From NCBI GenBank assembly GCA_003254885.1, contig QANT01004605.1, positions 1 to 29,734 of the forward strand: 29,734 nucleotides of DNA, given 5' to 3'. Position 1 is the stretch's first letter; every line of letters starts with the position of its first letter. The position numbers and the translations under genes are program-made. Below are positions 1 to 10,500 of the stretch, piece after piece. This DNA comes from Purshia tridentata. Lineage: Eukaryota; Streptophyta; Magnoliopsida; Rosales; Rosaceae. The notes below the pieces were generated by a model, which saw only the letters and a program-made list of their open reading frames with translations, had not been told where the DNA came from and searched no databases.

Positions 1-91
1 GGGATCGGTATCATTTTTCGGTATGAAACTTGACAGGAAACGGTATGGAATCGGTATGGAACGGTATAGCGGAATGAAGTGCCCACCCCTA
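1..91. mobile_element. Terminal part of a hAT-type element, cut by the window edge
   Basis: The segment ends in GTGCCCACCCCTA, the inverse of the TAGGGGTGGGCA-type terminus common in plant hAT elements. Inside that end the motif CGGTATGGAA and close variants recur (CGGTATGAA, CGGTATGGAA, TCGGTATGGAA, CGGTATAGCGG), as expected of subterminal transposase-binding repeats. The adjoining 8 bp, AAGAAAAC at 92-99, would be the target duplication, but the partner lies outside the window. No transposase coding is visible here. Confidence 0.55.
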
Positions 92-1203
92 AAGAAAACA
101 AAAGCAATGTTAATTAAAGAAACAAGTCTAATCCATCCATCAGACAACAATGAGAATCTTTTCATCACTCTTAGACACACAATATTACTTTTATGCATGC
201 GCGTATGAATTATTTTTATTGGTTACACCATTTGAAATCTACTTTTAAGATATTTACAACAAAAAAAAAAGGAAATAAGAACAAGTAAAACTAGTTAGTT
301 AGTGAAAGCCAAAAGTTTACAAAGAGCACGCACTTTCCCCTTCACGATCGACAAAGGGCTCGACAATGGCCTCGAAATTATCAAAAAGAAAAAAAAGCTC
401 GACCATACATGTGGGCTTATATATGTTTGGGTTCATCATTGCAAGGTTGATTGCAAGTGAAAAACTTTAAAGTTTTTTCTTCCTTCTTGTCCTATATATG
501 TTACTTTTCTATTTACTAAAAACGTGATTTGTGGAATATTCCTTGGTTTGGTTATGTTTGTGAGTAAATCATCAATGACAAATTATTACGTGGTTAGCAC
601 ATAAATCGAAGCCCCAACTTGGTCATCAAGTGACATCTGGGGCTATCTATCGGGTCCCCGTTATTATACCGAGCCTAGTTTCCTACTTGGCCTGACCCAA
701 TGACCCATTTGCAAATTACACGAGGCCCAATGCCCACTTGGCCCAAAGGGCCCATTGTTTTCCCATATTAATTAATTCATCCTAAGTGATCAAGGATGGA
801 GTTTTTATTATTTTTCTGAGGACTAATTTCATTTTACAGACAGCAATGCTTTTTTCAAGCAAAATTATTTGTAGCTTTTCCAAACAATTGTAATCTCTCC
901 AAATGCATAAAAATGGTTGTGGATATAGTCCAAGTTAAGTGAACCACCTAAAATCGATCTCTTGTGTTTTTAACCGTCCATTTCTCTATGCTTACAACTC
1001 ATTATTTACGTTTATGTACCAATTTTTGCATCAACATGTTACTTTTTATTTACTTAAAAAAGAGAAATCTCATTCGAAGCATAAAAAAGAAGAAGTGAGA
1101 TGCCATGCAAAAAAGAAACCCTAGCAAGGTCCCTACTCATGCCTTATTGTTTTGTTGGTTTGTATTTAGTGAATCAATAATGTTAATTATATTTCAGTAT
1201 CGT
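92..1203. other. Intergenic AT-rich DNA without a recognised gene
   Basis: No convincing coding region was found. The short frames at 23-208 and 939-1124 have no recognisable motif. At about 610-770 there is a GC-richer patch with repeated GGCCCAA/CCCACTTGG words and a short hairpin (AGCCCCA at about 611, TGGGGCT at about 638-644). It may be an old LTR scrap but cannot be assigned. Confidence 0.5.
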
Positions 1204-2995
1204 TGTGAGACCCCGTACTTTTCTAAGTTTTTTTTGAAAAGTATTTTAAAGAATTTTGGATATTTATTTGAGAAATAAAGTGTTTTGGGGGTTTTACTAA
1301 TTGTAAATTAATTTTAACTTGGGTTAAAAGTTGACTTTTTGTTCGAGCAAAGTTTTAGTTTTGACTTTGGGTTCATTGGAGAGGTCACGATCTCATGAGT
1401 TCGTAGACACGAAGCACCCGTCAAACGGAGCTACGATATGGAAGTTATGGACGTGTGAAGAGAGGGGTAAACTTGTAATTTTGCAAAGTTAGTGTTTCAA
1501 AAGGCAAAACCCAGTTTTTCTCTCACTTTCTCTCTCCTCTCTCCCGCACTCTCTCTCTCTCTTGCGACTCTCTCTCCCAACCACCACTGCTACCGGCTCG
1601 TGGGGGTGTGTCTGACTGTGGCTGGGCGTAGGTTTGGGCTTGCTGTGCTCGCCTTCCCTTCCTCCTCCTTCCCTTGTAGATCGATCAGCCCAGAAACCCC
1701 CGAAACCTAGAAACCCAATTTTGCCGTTCATCCCAGAGCTCCGGTTCAATCTCGACGTTTTCGGCGTTAGCGCGAGCTCCCACCTGCCCATAACTTCTTC
1801 CCTCATCAAGCCCAGCCTATTGGTGTGTTCGATCGAGTCTTTGGACCACCGTGGGCGGCAGATCGACGTTTGGCAGGCCGCGGCTTCTCTGGCCATTTTC
1901 TTCTTTTTCGGCAACTTTTGGTCGTCAACCCAGGTACGAAAGTTGGTCCTTTCAACCTTCTCAACGTACCTGTGTAGTTTGTATTAGCTGTTAGTGAGTT
2001 TGGTTTTTTGGCAGGTTGACCACCTTGGACCATCGCAGGTCCCGCCGTGTGTGGTGGTGCTAGAGACTCTTTTTCTTGGGTTTTGGCCTTTGGCAAATCA
2101 CTCGAACCTGTGGGTGAGTTTCTCTCACTTTTTTGTGTGTTTTCCGGGGCTTGGCAGTCACCGTGTGTGGTGGTTCCCACTCGTTTCGGACGTTTAACTG
2201 TTAGTTGTGAACCCTGTTGTGTTTACTTGAACTGTCTGGTCTTAACAGGTACCCTAGGCTCGAAAGTATTTCTGATCCCGTTGTGCTGCCGGATTTGAGA
2301 ATTCGAGTAAAGACGCCGTGAAGGGCAGTTTGGTCTTTTCGCGTGGTCACTGTGAGTGGAATTTAAGTTTGGTTACTTTTGGTTGCTTGCTTGTTTGCTT
2401 AGTTGTTAGATAAGTGGGTACGGATTAGGATTGGAAATCCCAAAGTTTTTAAAGGTTATTTTTAGCTTAAAGGTTTAAGTGAGATTTATTGTTATTGATG
2501 ATTTTGCTTGATTGTGGATTATTTGGATATTGGTAAATATTGAGGTATTAATTGTTGGTTTGAGGATTTTGTGATTTAATTGAGGTGTTTGATTTTACTA
2601 GAATGACTTGGTTGGTGATTTGTGGATTTTATGGCTTGAGGTTTAAGTCCGTTTTGTAATTGATTATTTTATTGATTTTAATTTGAGGTTTACTGTAAGT
2701 TTTCCACTCATAAGAGCTCTAGTGAGCTTACGGGGTTTGTGTTTAAATCCGTTGCACCATTGGTTGGGTGCAGGGTGTTGTTTTGCAAGTTAAGCAGACT
2801 GAAGAGACAGTAGAGAGAAGACAAGGCAGTGTGACCACCAATGTTTTAGCAAACTTGTTTTATATAATGGTTTTATTTAAATGTATTTGAACAAGTGCAA
2901 CTTGTTTTACACTCATGGCTTACTGTTTCAGGAAAAAGGTTAAACGATTTCTGTTTTTATGTTTTTTTCACCTGCCTGAAGTTCGGGGCGTGTCA
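1204..2995. mobile_element. Probable solo LTR, about 1.8 kb (Ty3/gypsy-like ends)
   Basis: The block starts TGTGAGACCCCGTACTT and ends AAGTTCGGGGCGTGTCA. It therefore has TG...CA termini with a short inverted core: CCCCGTACTT at 1211-1220 against AAGTTCGGGG at 2979-2988. The 5 bp outside are ATCGT (1199-1203) and ATCAT (2996-3000), a 4/5 match to the 5-bp duplication that LTR elements make. No gag or pol lies inside. There is a long CT-rich tract at about 1518-1580, and the word CCGTGTGTGGTGGT occurs twice (about 2045 and 2161). Several short open frames overlap on both strands, but none resembles a known protein. The likely origin is LTR-LTR recombination that left one LTR. A non-autonomous LARD-type element is the alternative. 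Family assignment by end sequence is an inference. Confidence 0.6.
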
Positions 2996-3406
2996 ATCAT
3001 CCATTTAGCAAAGATGAAATCTACTTAATAATATTATAGTGAGTCTCACTTTATATTAGAAAAAGATACACAATATAAAATCATATATATTTCTAGCAAA
3101 ATAGTCTGCCAATTAAGCATTACTCTTCTATAACTTTCCTTAATCAAAATGCATTCTTATAAAAGTAAAAGCCTGCCTGACTCAACAATAGTCTAGCTCC
3201 ACTCAAAATTAGAGTATAAGTTGGACTTAATTACACTTTTTGGCTCAAAATCTTAGCGAACAGATGGTAATTAAGTAGTACTAGTGAACATTTTTAAATG
3301 GATATGTCAGAATCATGAAGAATTTAAGAAGATATACAATCATCCTCTCCCACAAAATGTATTGAAATAAAGTCAAATATTTCAATACAATTTAAGCATT
3401 GGAACT
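2996..3406. other. AT-rich spacer, nothing recognised
   Basis: This is the spacer between the probable solo LTR and the TTAGGG-ended element. No coding frame, RNA gene or repeat could be supported by eye. Confidence 0.5.
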
Positions 3407-3533
3407 TTAGGGTCCGTCTTGTAACGTTTTACAAAAATATTTTCATAAAATGATTCCGTAAAATGAAAATAGAAAATTACGTTTGTATTTTTAAAGTTTG
3501 AGAATACGTCTTATAAAGTAATTCAAAACCAGT

Positions 3534-3582
3534 TTGCTAAAAACAAATCAATAAAAANTGCTAAAAACAAAATCAATAAAAA
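3534..3582. repeat. 24-bp tandem duplication with an ambiguous base
   Basis: TGCTAAAAACAAATCAATAA followed by an A-run is repeated almost exactly (3534-3557 and 3559-3582), with an N at 3558 on the junction. The N probably marks uncertain consensus over the tandem repeat, so copy number here is not reliable. Confidence 0.7.
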
Positions 3583-3725
3583 CATGTTTGGTATAAATAT
3601 GTAAAAAATATCAATATGAATTACATAATATTAGCCAGAAAATGGGCACATCAGGTCCCTTGCACAGTTACAGCATTGATAATCCTTCAACCCATAGAGA
3701 AATTGAGCTCTTTAGTGAATACCCA

Positions 3726-4016
3726 TTAAGCTTCAACCCAAAGTGATAGTGAAACAAGGGACGATGGGGTTGGAGCAAAGCCTCCTGAAGCTGGGGATGT
3801 AGATGGAGGTGGAGTATTACCGAATGACCTTGAAGAATTGTTATGAGTAGAAGAAGGTGGGGGTGACTGAGGAGGAAAAGGTGGTGGTGAATGAGGAGGA
3901 GGAGAAGCAAGTGGTGATGATGGCAGTGGCGACGGCGATGATGGTGGTGATGAAGATTTGGGTGCTGGTAAGGATTTAAGAGGCAGTGACTCTTTGTGAG
4001 GTGGTGAGGATAAGCT
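3726..4016 (-). pseudogene. Proline/serine-rich protein fragment inside the transposon (likely captured exon)
   Basis: One minus-strand frame is open from about 4016 to a TAA at 3726-3728, roughly 96 codons with no ATG. It reads as Ser-Pro-Pro and Pro-Pro-Pro runs, for example SSSPPSSPSPLPSSPLASPP, then SPPPFPPQSPPPSSTHNNSS, ending PSSLVSLSLWVEA. This looks like an extensin, arabinogalactan or PERK-type extracellular proline-rich region. The overlapping His-rich frame (3668-4024) is a different reading of the same CCA/CCT-rich DNA and looks artefactual. Lying inside transposon ends without a start, it is best explained as a captured gene fragment (Pack-type element). The source gene is not identified. 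Confidence 0.4.
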
Positions 4017-4405
4017 TCACCCAATTATGTGTTCAAAATCCTCTCAATCAATATTCACTCCTTATTAGCTCGTGGTGGTGTCTATGGAGTTTGACCAGAT
4101 TGAGAGAGAGAGAGAGGAGTTCATATATGCGTTGTGTGGTAGAGAAGAGTGATGCTTGCGAGGAGAGCTCAATTTCGTATTTTTATTTTTCTATATCCGG
4201 TGGCTTTCAAATTCATTGAAAACACCATAAAGTCGTTTTCAAGATTTATACTATAAATTGAAAATTATATCCTATGTTTTTTAAAAATGGTTTTCTGAAT
4301 ATGATTACCAAACGCATTTTATTATGTATTCAGTTTTATAAAAATAGAAAATTGTTTTATGAAACGTTACCAAACACACCCTAATGGACTGAAAAAAGAG
4401 ACCCA

Positions 4406-4593
4406 AATTTAAATTTAAATTTAAATTCAAGAACACAAAAATTGGGGTAACTGCTCATCCAGTTTAATAAAACTTTACACCAACTTATTTTAGTCGGTCA
4501 GGTCAGGTCCTGTAATTGCCAAAAGCAATTATCAAACTCCAGAGAAGGTCCTTGACGGAGGTAGTGCAGCACTGTGTATCTTAGAAGAAATCA
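4406..4593 (+). promoter_or_regulatory. Short upstream region / 5' UTR of CTNNBL1
   Basis: Only about 200 bp separate the upstream transposon end from the ATG. The stretch holds a tandem AAATTT repeat (about 4406-4427), a TCAGGTCAGGTCC tandem word near 4498, and a purine-rich leader ending AAGAAATCA before the ATG at 4594. No clear TATA box was identified. If the gene is transcribed from here, its promoter must be compact or partly within the transposon. Confidence 0.35.
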
Positions 4594-7500
4594 ATGGATA
4601 TAGTCGAGGCTCGGAATCACGATGCTAAACGGAAGCGGAACGACGGCGTTCCGAACGGCAACTCCAACAACGGCATCGACATGTCGCTCTTGGAGGCGGT
4701 AGAGAAATCCCAAAACGCAGTGGAAGCGCTTGACCTCCGAACCCTAAAGAAGCTGGTCCTCTCGTTCGAACGGCGTCTCAAGGACAACATCGGCGCCCGT
4801 CTCAAGTACCCGGACCAACCCGACCGCTTCGCCGACTCGGAAATTGAACTCCACGAAGACCTCCAGAAGCTCAAGGTCCTCGCCGGCGCTCCCGAGCTCT
4901 ACCCGGACCTCGTTAACCTCAACACCGTCCCTTCCATTCTCAATCTCCTCGGCCACGACAACACCGACATTGCCATTGACGTCGTCCAGTTGCTCCAGGA
5001 CCTGACCGACGAGGACATTCTTGACGAGACCCACGACGAGCCCGCTCGAGTTCTCGTCGACGCCCTCGTCGACAACAACGTCCTGGAGCTGCTGGTCCAG
5101 AATCTGCACCGGTTGTCTGACTCGGACCCCGACGAGATGGCCGCCGTGTACAGCACTCTCGCAACTATCGAGAATCTGATAGAAGTGAAACCCGCGGTGG
5201 CCGATTTGGTTTGCGAGAGGACGAAGCTGCTCAAGTGGTTAATGGGGAAGATTAAGGTGAGGGAGTTCGATAGCAACAAGCAGTACGCGTCGGAGATATT
5301 GGCGATTCTTCTGCAGAGTAGCGTGGGGAATCAGAAGAGGTTGGGGCAGATGAATGGCGTGGATGTGTTACTTCAGGCGGTGGCCATGTACAAGTCCAAG
5401 GACCCCAAGACCACCGACGAAGCCGAGATGTTGGAGAACCTGTTTGATTGTTTGTGCTGTTTGCTGATGCCCTTAGAGAACAAGGAGAGGTTCGTGAAGG
5501 CTGAAGGGGTGGAGTTGATGATTATTATCATGAAGCAGAAGAAGTCGGCTTATGGCTCGGCTATAAGGGCGCTTGATTTTGCCATGACCAAGTACCCCCC
5601 GGCTTGCGAAAGGTTCATTGATGTTTTGGGGTTGAAGACGGCCTTTGCGGCCTTTATGGGTAAGGCAAGTACTGCATTCCATTTTCTCTTATTTTTCTTT
5701 TGGTAAATACTGCCTTTGGTTCATATTCGAAGATGAATAGCAAAATCCTACTAATGTCTATCATTTTGAATAGAGATATCAATGATGAGGTAGAAGCCTA
5801 GGCATTGTGAATAAATATGTGATCTCTGTCTTGCTGTTAGCCTTTGTGCATGATTCGTGGTGTGAGCATTAGGGGTTAAACAATGTACTATTTTGGAAAT
5901 TATTTGCCTGTTTTATTACACAGTTCGGGAAGAGCTTTAGTTGTGGTGTGATTTTTGGATTGAAGATTTCAAACCAGCTTATAGAGACACACACAAACAG
6001 ATAGAGAAGATAGCAATAAGATGTGAATGAATGGAAGGAAACATAACAAATCTGGTATCATGTATTATTAGGCAGCTATATGATCAATTAACATTTTAGC
6101 TCACTTCTTAGAAACTGCAGAACTGCAGGCCCTAAACCAATCAATTAAATTTTGTAGTAAGATTCTAATCCATACCACAAAGTAAATCAATTCTAATTGG
6201 CTAATAAGTATTCTTTTGACACATGTTATCATCATTTCTAAGCAGAACGTCTGAATGTAGAGAGGACTTAAGCATCAATAACAGGTACACTCGTAAACCA
6301 AGACATGGTTCATTGTTCTCCGGCAGGCTTCTTAAAACGTATTAAGATCTTTTGTGGCAGGAAGTAACTTCATGCTGAAGTTTGTGTGGATTAACTTGGC
6401 ACTTATTTTGTCTAATTAAATGGTAATATTTTTCATTTTATTTTGTGTAGATTCCTATGAATAAGAAGAACAAGAAAGAGCGTTATCAAGAAGAGTTGGA
6501 GGAGCGCATTGTGTCGCTAATTGCATCATTATTTGGTAAGCAGGCAAGTGAAGTTGTCATGATTATGTGAATGTTCTTTACTTTTATGAGTCACAGCCCT
6601 TTTCTGTTTTTACCTTTGTATTTTTAATAACCTTAATTATTCTCTTTTGACAATTTTTTAATATTTCCACAACTTGAGTGATTTCTCGTACTTACCGTTC
6701 CCCTGTTATTAATAGTGATGAAAGAGAAGATGATGTGTGATCTTTATGTTTAAGGTCATACAAACTTCCTGATCTTTATGTTTGACCTCATACCATTGGT
6801 TGTAGGGTGTTTTTCCTTGGTTGTTAGTTTTGATGTCTTTGTTTATGTAGGTTGAAATTTATTTCTCTTGTGGACTGCTGGTCCACTTTTGATTGTACTC
6901 TGTTTTCCTATCAATACAAGTTTCTTGTGTCCTATAAAAAAAACGGCTATGCCATAGTGATTAATTTTATATAATTGGATCTACATAAAGAAGGTTTTAT
7001 ATTCTGAAATTACTCATTAAGATGTGGGTTAATAGCTTAAACTGTTAAAATCTTTATGATGATACCCACATTCCTTGTAAGTAAATTACCATCCACAAAT
7101 TAAATCTATTGTAATTTTTTACACTTAATCCAATGAATGTGGATCATCAATTTTTTTATTTCTAACATTTATCTTTAAGATGATACTTTCAACTGATATA
7201 TACAAAAAATCTAATCTCAGGTGGAATTCTAAGGGGTTCTAGAAGGGAGAGATTGTTAAGTAAGTTTGTGGAAAATGAGTGTGAAAAGATAGACCGGCTT
7301 ATGGAACTTTATTTGAGGTGGGTTTTGCTTATTTGTTTCTTTATTTCATGCAAAGAATTTAAAAAGAAAATTAATGGAACTCAATATTATATGAAGGCTC
7401 ACGCTTTTCATCGCAATAAGTGATATTTTTTATTTTTTAATGTTATTTATACTTCAGATATTCAGATAGAGTGAAAGCAGAAACTGAACGGATGGAACAG

Positions 7501-10500
7501 CTTCAACTTGAAGATTTAGAGGTTGCTTTCTTATTTAGTTTTCAGTATTCAGTGCTGTTCAGATCCTTTGAATTACATTATTTTCAATTACAAGTGATTT
7601 TCTTAACACTTTGCAGATGGATGAAGAGCAAAAATACAACCGCAAGCTAGAATCTGGACTTTATACCCTTCAGGTTTGTTTTTTTTACTCTGATGGTTCT
7701 TCTATCACCAGTGAGATTTTACCATGGACATTCTTCATTTTGGATGGACTAATGCAATTCTTTAGCATGCTTTATTTGGGTTGTGCTATAAAGTTATCCA
7801 GGACTGAAGTGGGTCTTATTAACTTAGCGGGAGAGAAGGGAGAACAAGTATCATTTGAACTAAACTTGTTTTGGAAAATTGAAAATGTGTTGTCTAAGGA
7901 TACAAAAAAGAATGTGCAATCCTCTCTTATATTAGCATAGCAGGTGATACAAATGCGTTTAAAGTTAGTTATATTGAGGCTGAAAATCTAAGAAATTTCT
8001 GTTCATGCAATCTGAATTTTAATGTTGAGGTCTATTAATTTCACTTTCAATTTCTTCAAAGTTTTACTTGTTGTTAAGATGTTGTAACAATTAGTTACAC
8101 CTATTTTTTTGGAAAATATGTGTAAAGTCCTCAAATGCTAGCACTTTTTCTATCAATAGACGGAAGATAATTTATACAAGTGTCAAATATTGGGGAAAAT
8201 AAGTAGCGTCTCTTGGGTTGTCTAATATGCCAATGTTTTGGTTAGAGTCCTTGGAGTCTTATAAATAGGGTAATTGTTCTCCTGGAGACAAATATTTTAA
8301 TGAGTATCATGCATCCGCCACAATACCACCGCTAGCATAATGATTACCACCCTACTGTTGCCATTACTAGTACCAATGGTAGTGATATTATTAATTTAAC
8401 AACTATGTAATATGCATGCATTTTAGTCCAATCTGATCAGACACTACCATGGGTTTAGAGACCATGGGTTTAGAGAGAATTAAGGTGGAGCTATTGTCTT
8501 ACACCGTACTAAACTGAAAATAACAAATCCTATTTAATCTGCTCAGCTGTATCCGGCATGCTACATGTTGTAGTAATTGTTTCCTACCTTTAAGTTGCAG
8601 ATGTCATTGTAGACATCTTTCCGGATATGTCCTTTGTCGTTCAGTGTCCTGGACCTGACTAATCCCTAAATTCAAGAGATGAGAAATGAGAATACACCTA
8701 TTTATTATGGCTTTTTTGACATACAACATAAAATGTGCATATTGTTCATGTATTCATGTATTATTTATTCATGATAACAATGTAAAAGAATTTTTTAATG
8801 AAAACAATAGCTTCACATGAATTTCTTTGGAAAATGTGCAGCATCCTCAAGTTCGATTATTTAAATAAGTGTCAAACACTGGGGGAAGTTAATGTGTCTC
8901 TTGATGTGTCTAAATGCCAAATTTTGACTTAAGAGTCCTTGTGATCATAGTAATGGTTTTTCTTTAGGAGACATGAGCATTTTCACTAGTGTTATGTTCT
9001 CAACATAATTAGCTTTTTCAATTTTCAATTTTCAACTTAAACTTACCATCTTAAAATAGTTTTTTGATATGGAGAAACTTAACTCCATCTTAAAAGATAG
9101 CAGTAGGAGCTGCCAATTTATAAAAAGCTGCTTCGTAAAGGTTTAAGGGATTTCATCTAGAGGAAATTTCTTAAAGCCACAGTTTAAGAATTGTTTCAAG
9201 CAGCGTGTCACGCACCTAGACTTACCCTTGCTAGATGACCGTGATGGCACTTAGACGACTCCCCTTTTCGTCACCTAAGTCAGCCTCCAATGTGCTTGAG
9301 AGTTTCCCCGAACCCCTAAGACACAACGCCTTGAGAGAGAAAGACAAGAAGAGAACACTTTGAGAAAGCTAAGTAGAGAACTTGTATTGATAGCTTGAAT
9401 TGCTTTGATTTGCTTGATGGTTACAAATGAGGTGCCTCCTCCTATTTATAAGCTTGAGGAGGTTAATCCAATGGCTAGAAACTACACAAGTGTCACCCAT
9501 CTAAGGGTGGTTCTAGAATTTTCTCTATTCTACACCTTTCTTAGATATTTATCTACACTTTTCTAGAATGGTTCTAGAGACTTCCATATGCTAGAACTTT
9601 GAAGAGTTTTCTAGAAATTGGCCTTGTCCTTAATTCTTGAACTTGGTGGAACTCTTTAGAACTTGGGCTGGGCCTATGTAGAAAAACCTCATCTTTCATG
9701 GGTTTTGCACCAAAATTGCTGGGTTGTGACAAGCGGCTTTGAATTATGTTCTGTATTATATCTTTGCCACTGTCAAACTTAAAGTATGCGACTTAAGGCG
9801 CATCTGTGGATTTAGCTATGTATAAAATTTTAGTGTTTGATCATCAACTTGCATATGAGATCTTATATTAATATTATTAGTGATCTATTTGTCAGATATC
9901 TTGTAGCTTTATTATTTTGAAGTTTCATTATCTTTTTGGCTCTTAACCCTCTTTATTTACCATCTTGCAGTTGATTGCTGTTATTCTGGGGCATCTTTGG
10001 TGCTCGGAGTAAGTTTTTGCATCAGATTTATATATGTTTACTTGCAATTTTCATGAATGAGGTGTATTTCTAGGCTTTGGCTTGAGCTGGTATTAAATAT
10101 ATATTTTGAGCCTTCTATTCTTTTTGCAGAAACCTTCAAATGAGAGCAAGAATTGAACTGCTACTCAAGCAGCAAAAACTGACCAAGAAGGATGTTAAGG
10201 ATATACTTCAGGTATATATGCTTGATGTCTGCTAAAATTTCAAAATTTCCAATAGATTTTTTAGTAGAATTGATTGTCATTTAAAAAAAATAAAAAACTT
10301 TTTATGCAGTGTTTGTATCTTGGATGTATAACTTCAAAGGTGGTAATACTTTAAAATTTGATTGTAACGTTATACTTGGGTGCCAGTGCCACAGCAAGTT
10401 GTAGCATTTGAGGGGTCGGTCTCTTGCTATGCTTGCAAAGTATTTTTTGTCAGAAACAATTAGCACTCAGCAATGGCCTTCTATAAAGATTGAATCTAGA

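Larger units (their letters stand above)
3407..4384. mobile_element. DNA transposon-like element with TTAGGG/CCCTAA ends carrying a coding fragment
   Basis: The left end reads TTAGGGTCCGTCTTGTAACG (3407-3426). The reverse complement of the right end reads TTAGGGTGTGTTTGGTAACG, so the terminal inverted repeats match at 16 of 20 positions and continue into AT-rich subterminal sequence such as GTTTYATAAAA. Flanks are GGAACT (3401-3406) and TGGACT (4385-4390), at best a degraded target duplication. No transposase is present. The interior is GC-richer on the minus strand and codes for a proline-rich fragment, described separately. The terminal style is common to non-autonomous hAT or Mutator-like plant elements; the superfamily is unresolved. 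The right end lies about 210 bp before the CTNNBL1 start codon. Confidence 0.55.

Noticed and set aside
1489..2298. Overlapping ORFs of 67-141 codons on both strands
   Set aside because: They lie inside the probable solo LTR, lack recognisable motifs, and are open on both strands because of GC/CT-rich composition.
3668..4024. 118-codon His-rich minus-strand ORF
   Set aside because: It is an out-of-frame reading of CCA/CAT repeats. The overlapping proline-rich frame is the more protein-like one.
4617..5682. Several minus-strand and alternate-frame ORFs of 69-126 codons opposite CTNNBL1 exon 1
   Set aside because: They are shadows of a GC-rich coding exon, with biased composition (Arg/Ser/Leu/Val-rich) and no domain.
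5659..6451. Use of the GT donor at 5660 as the main intron 1 donor
   Set aside because: Joining ATG G to ATTCCTATG gives GAT TCC TAT GAA TAA, an early stop, and loses the conserved GKIPMNKK reading.
7611..7940. 109-codon ORF
   Set aside because: Its first part is CTNNBL1 exon 5; the rest is read-through into intron 5.
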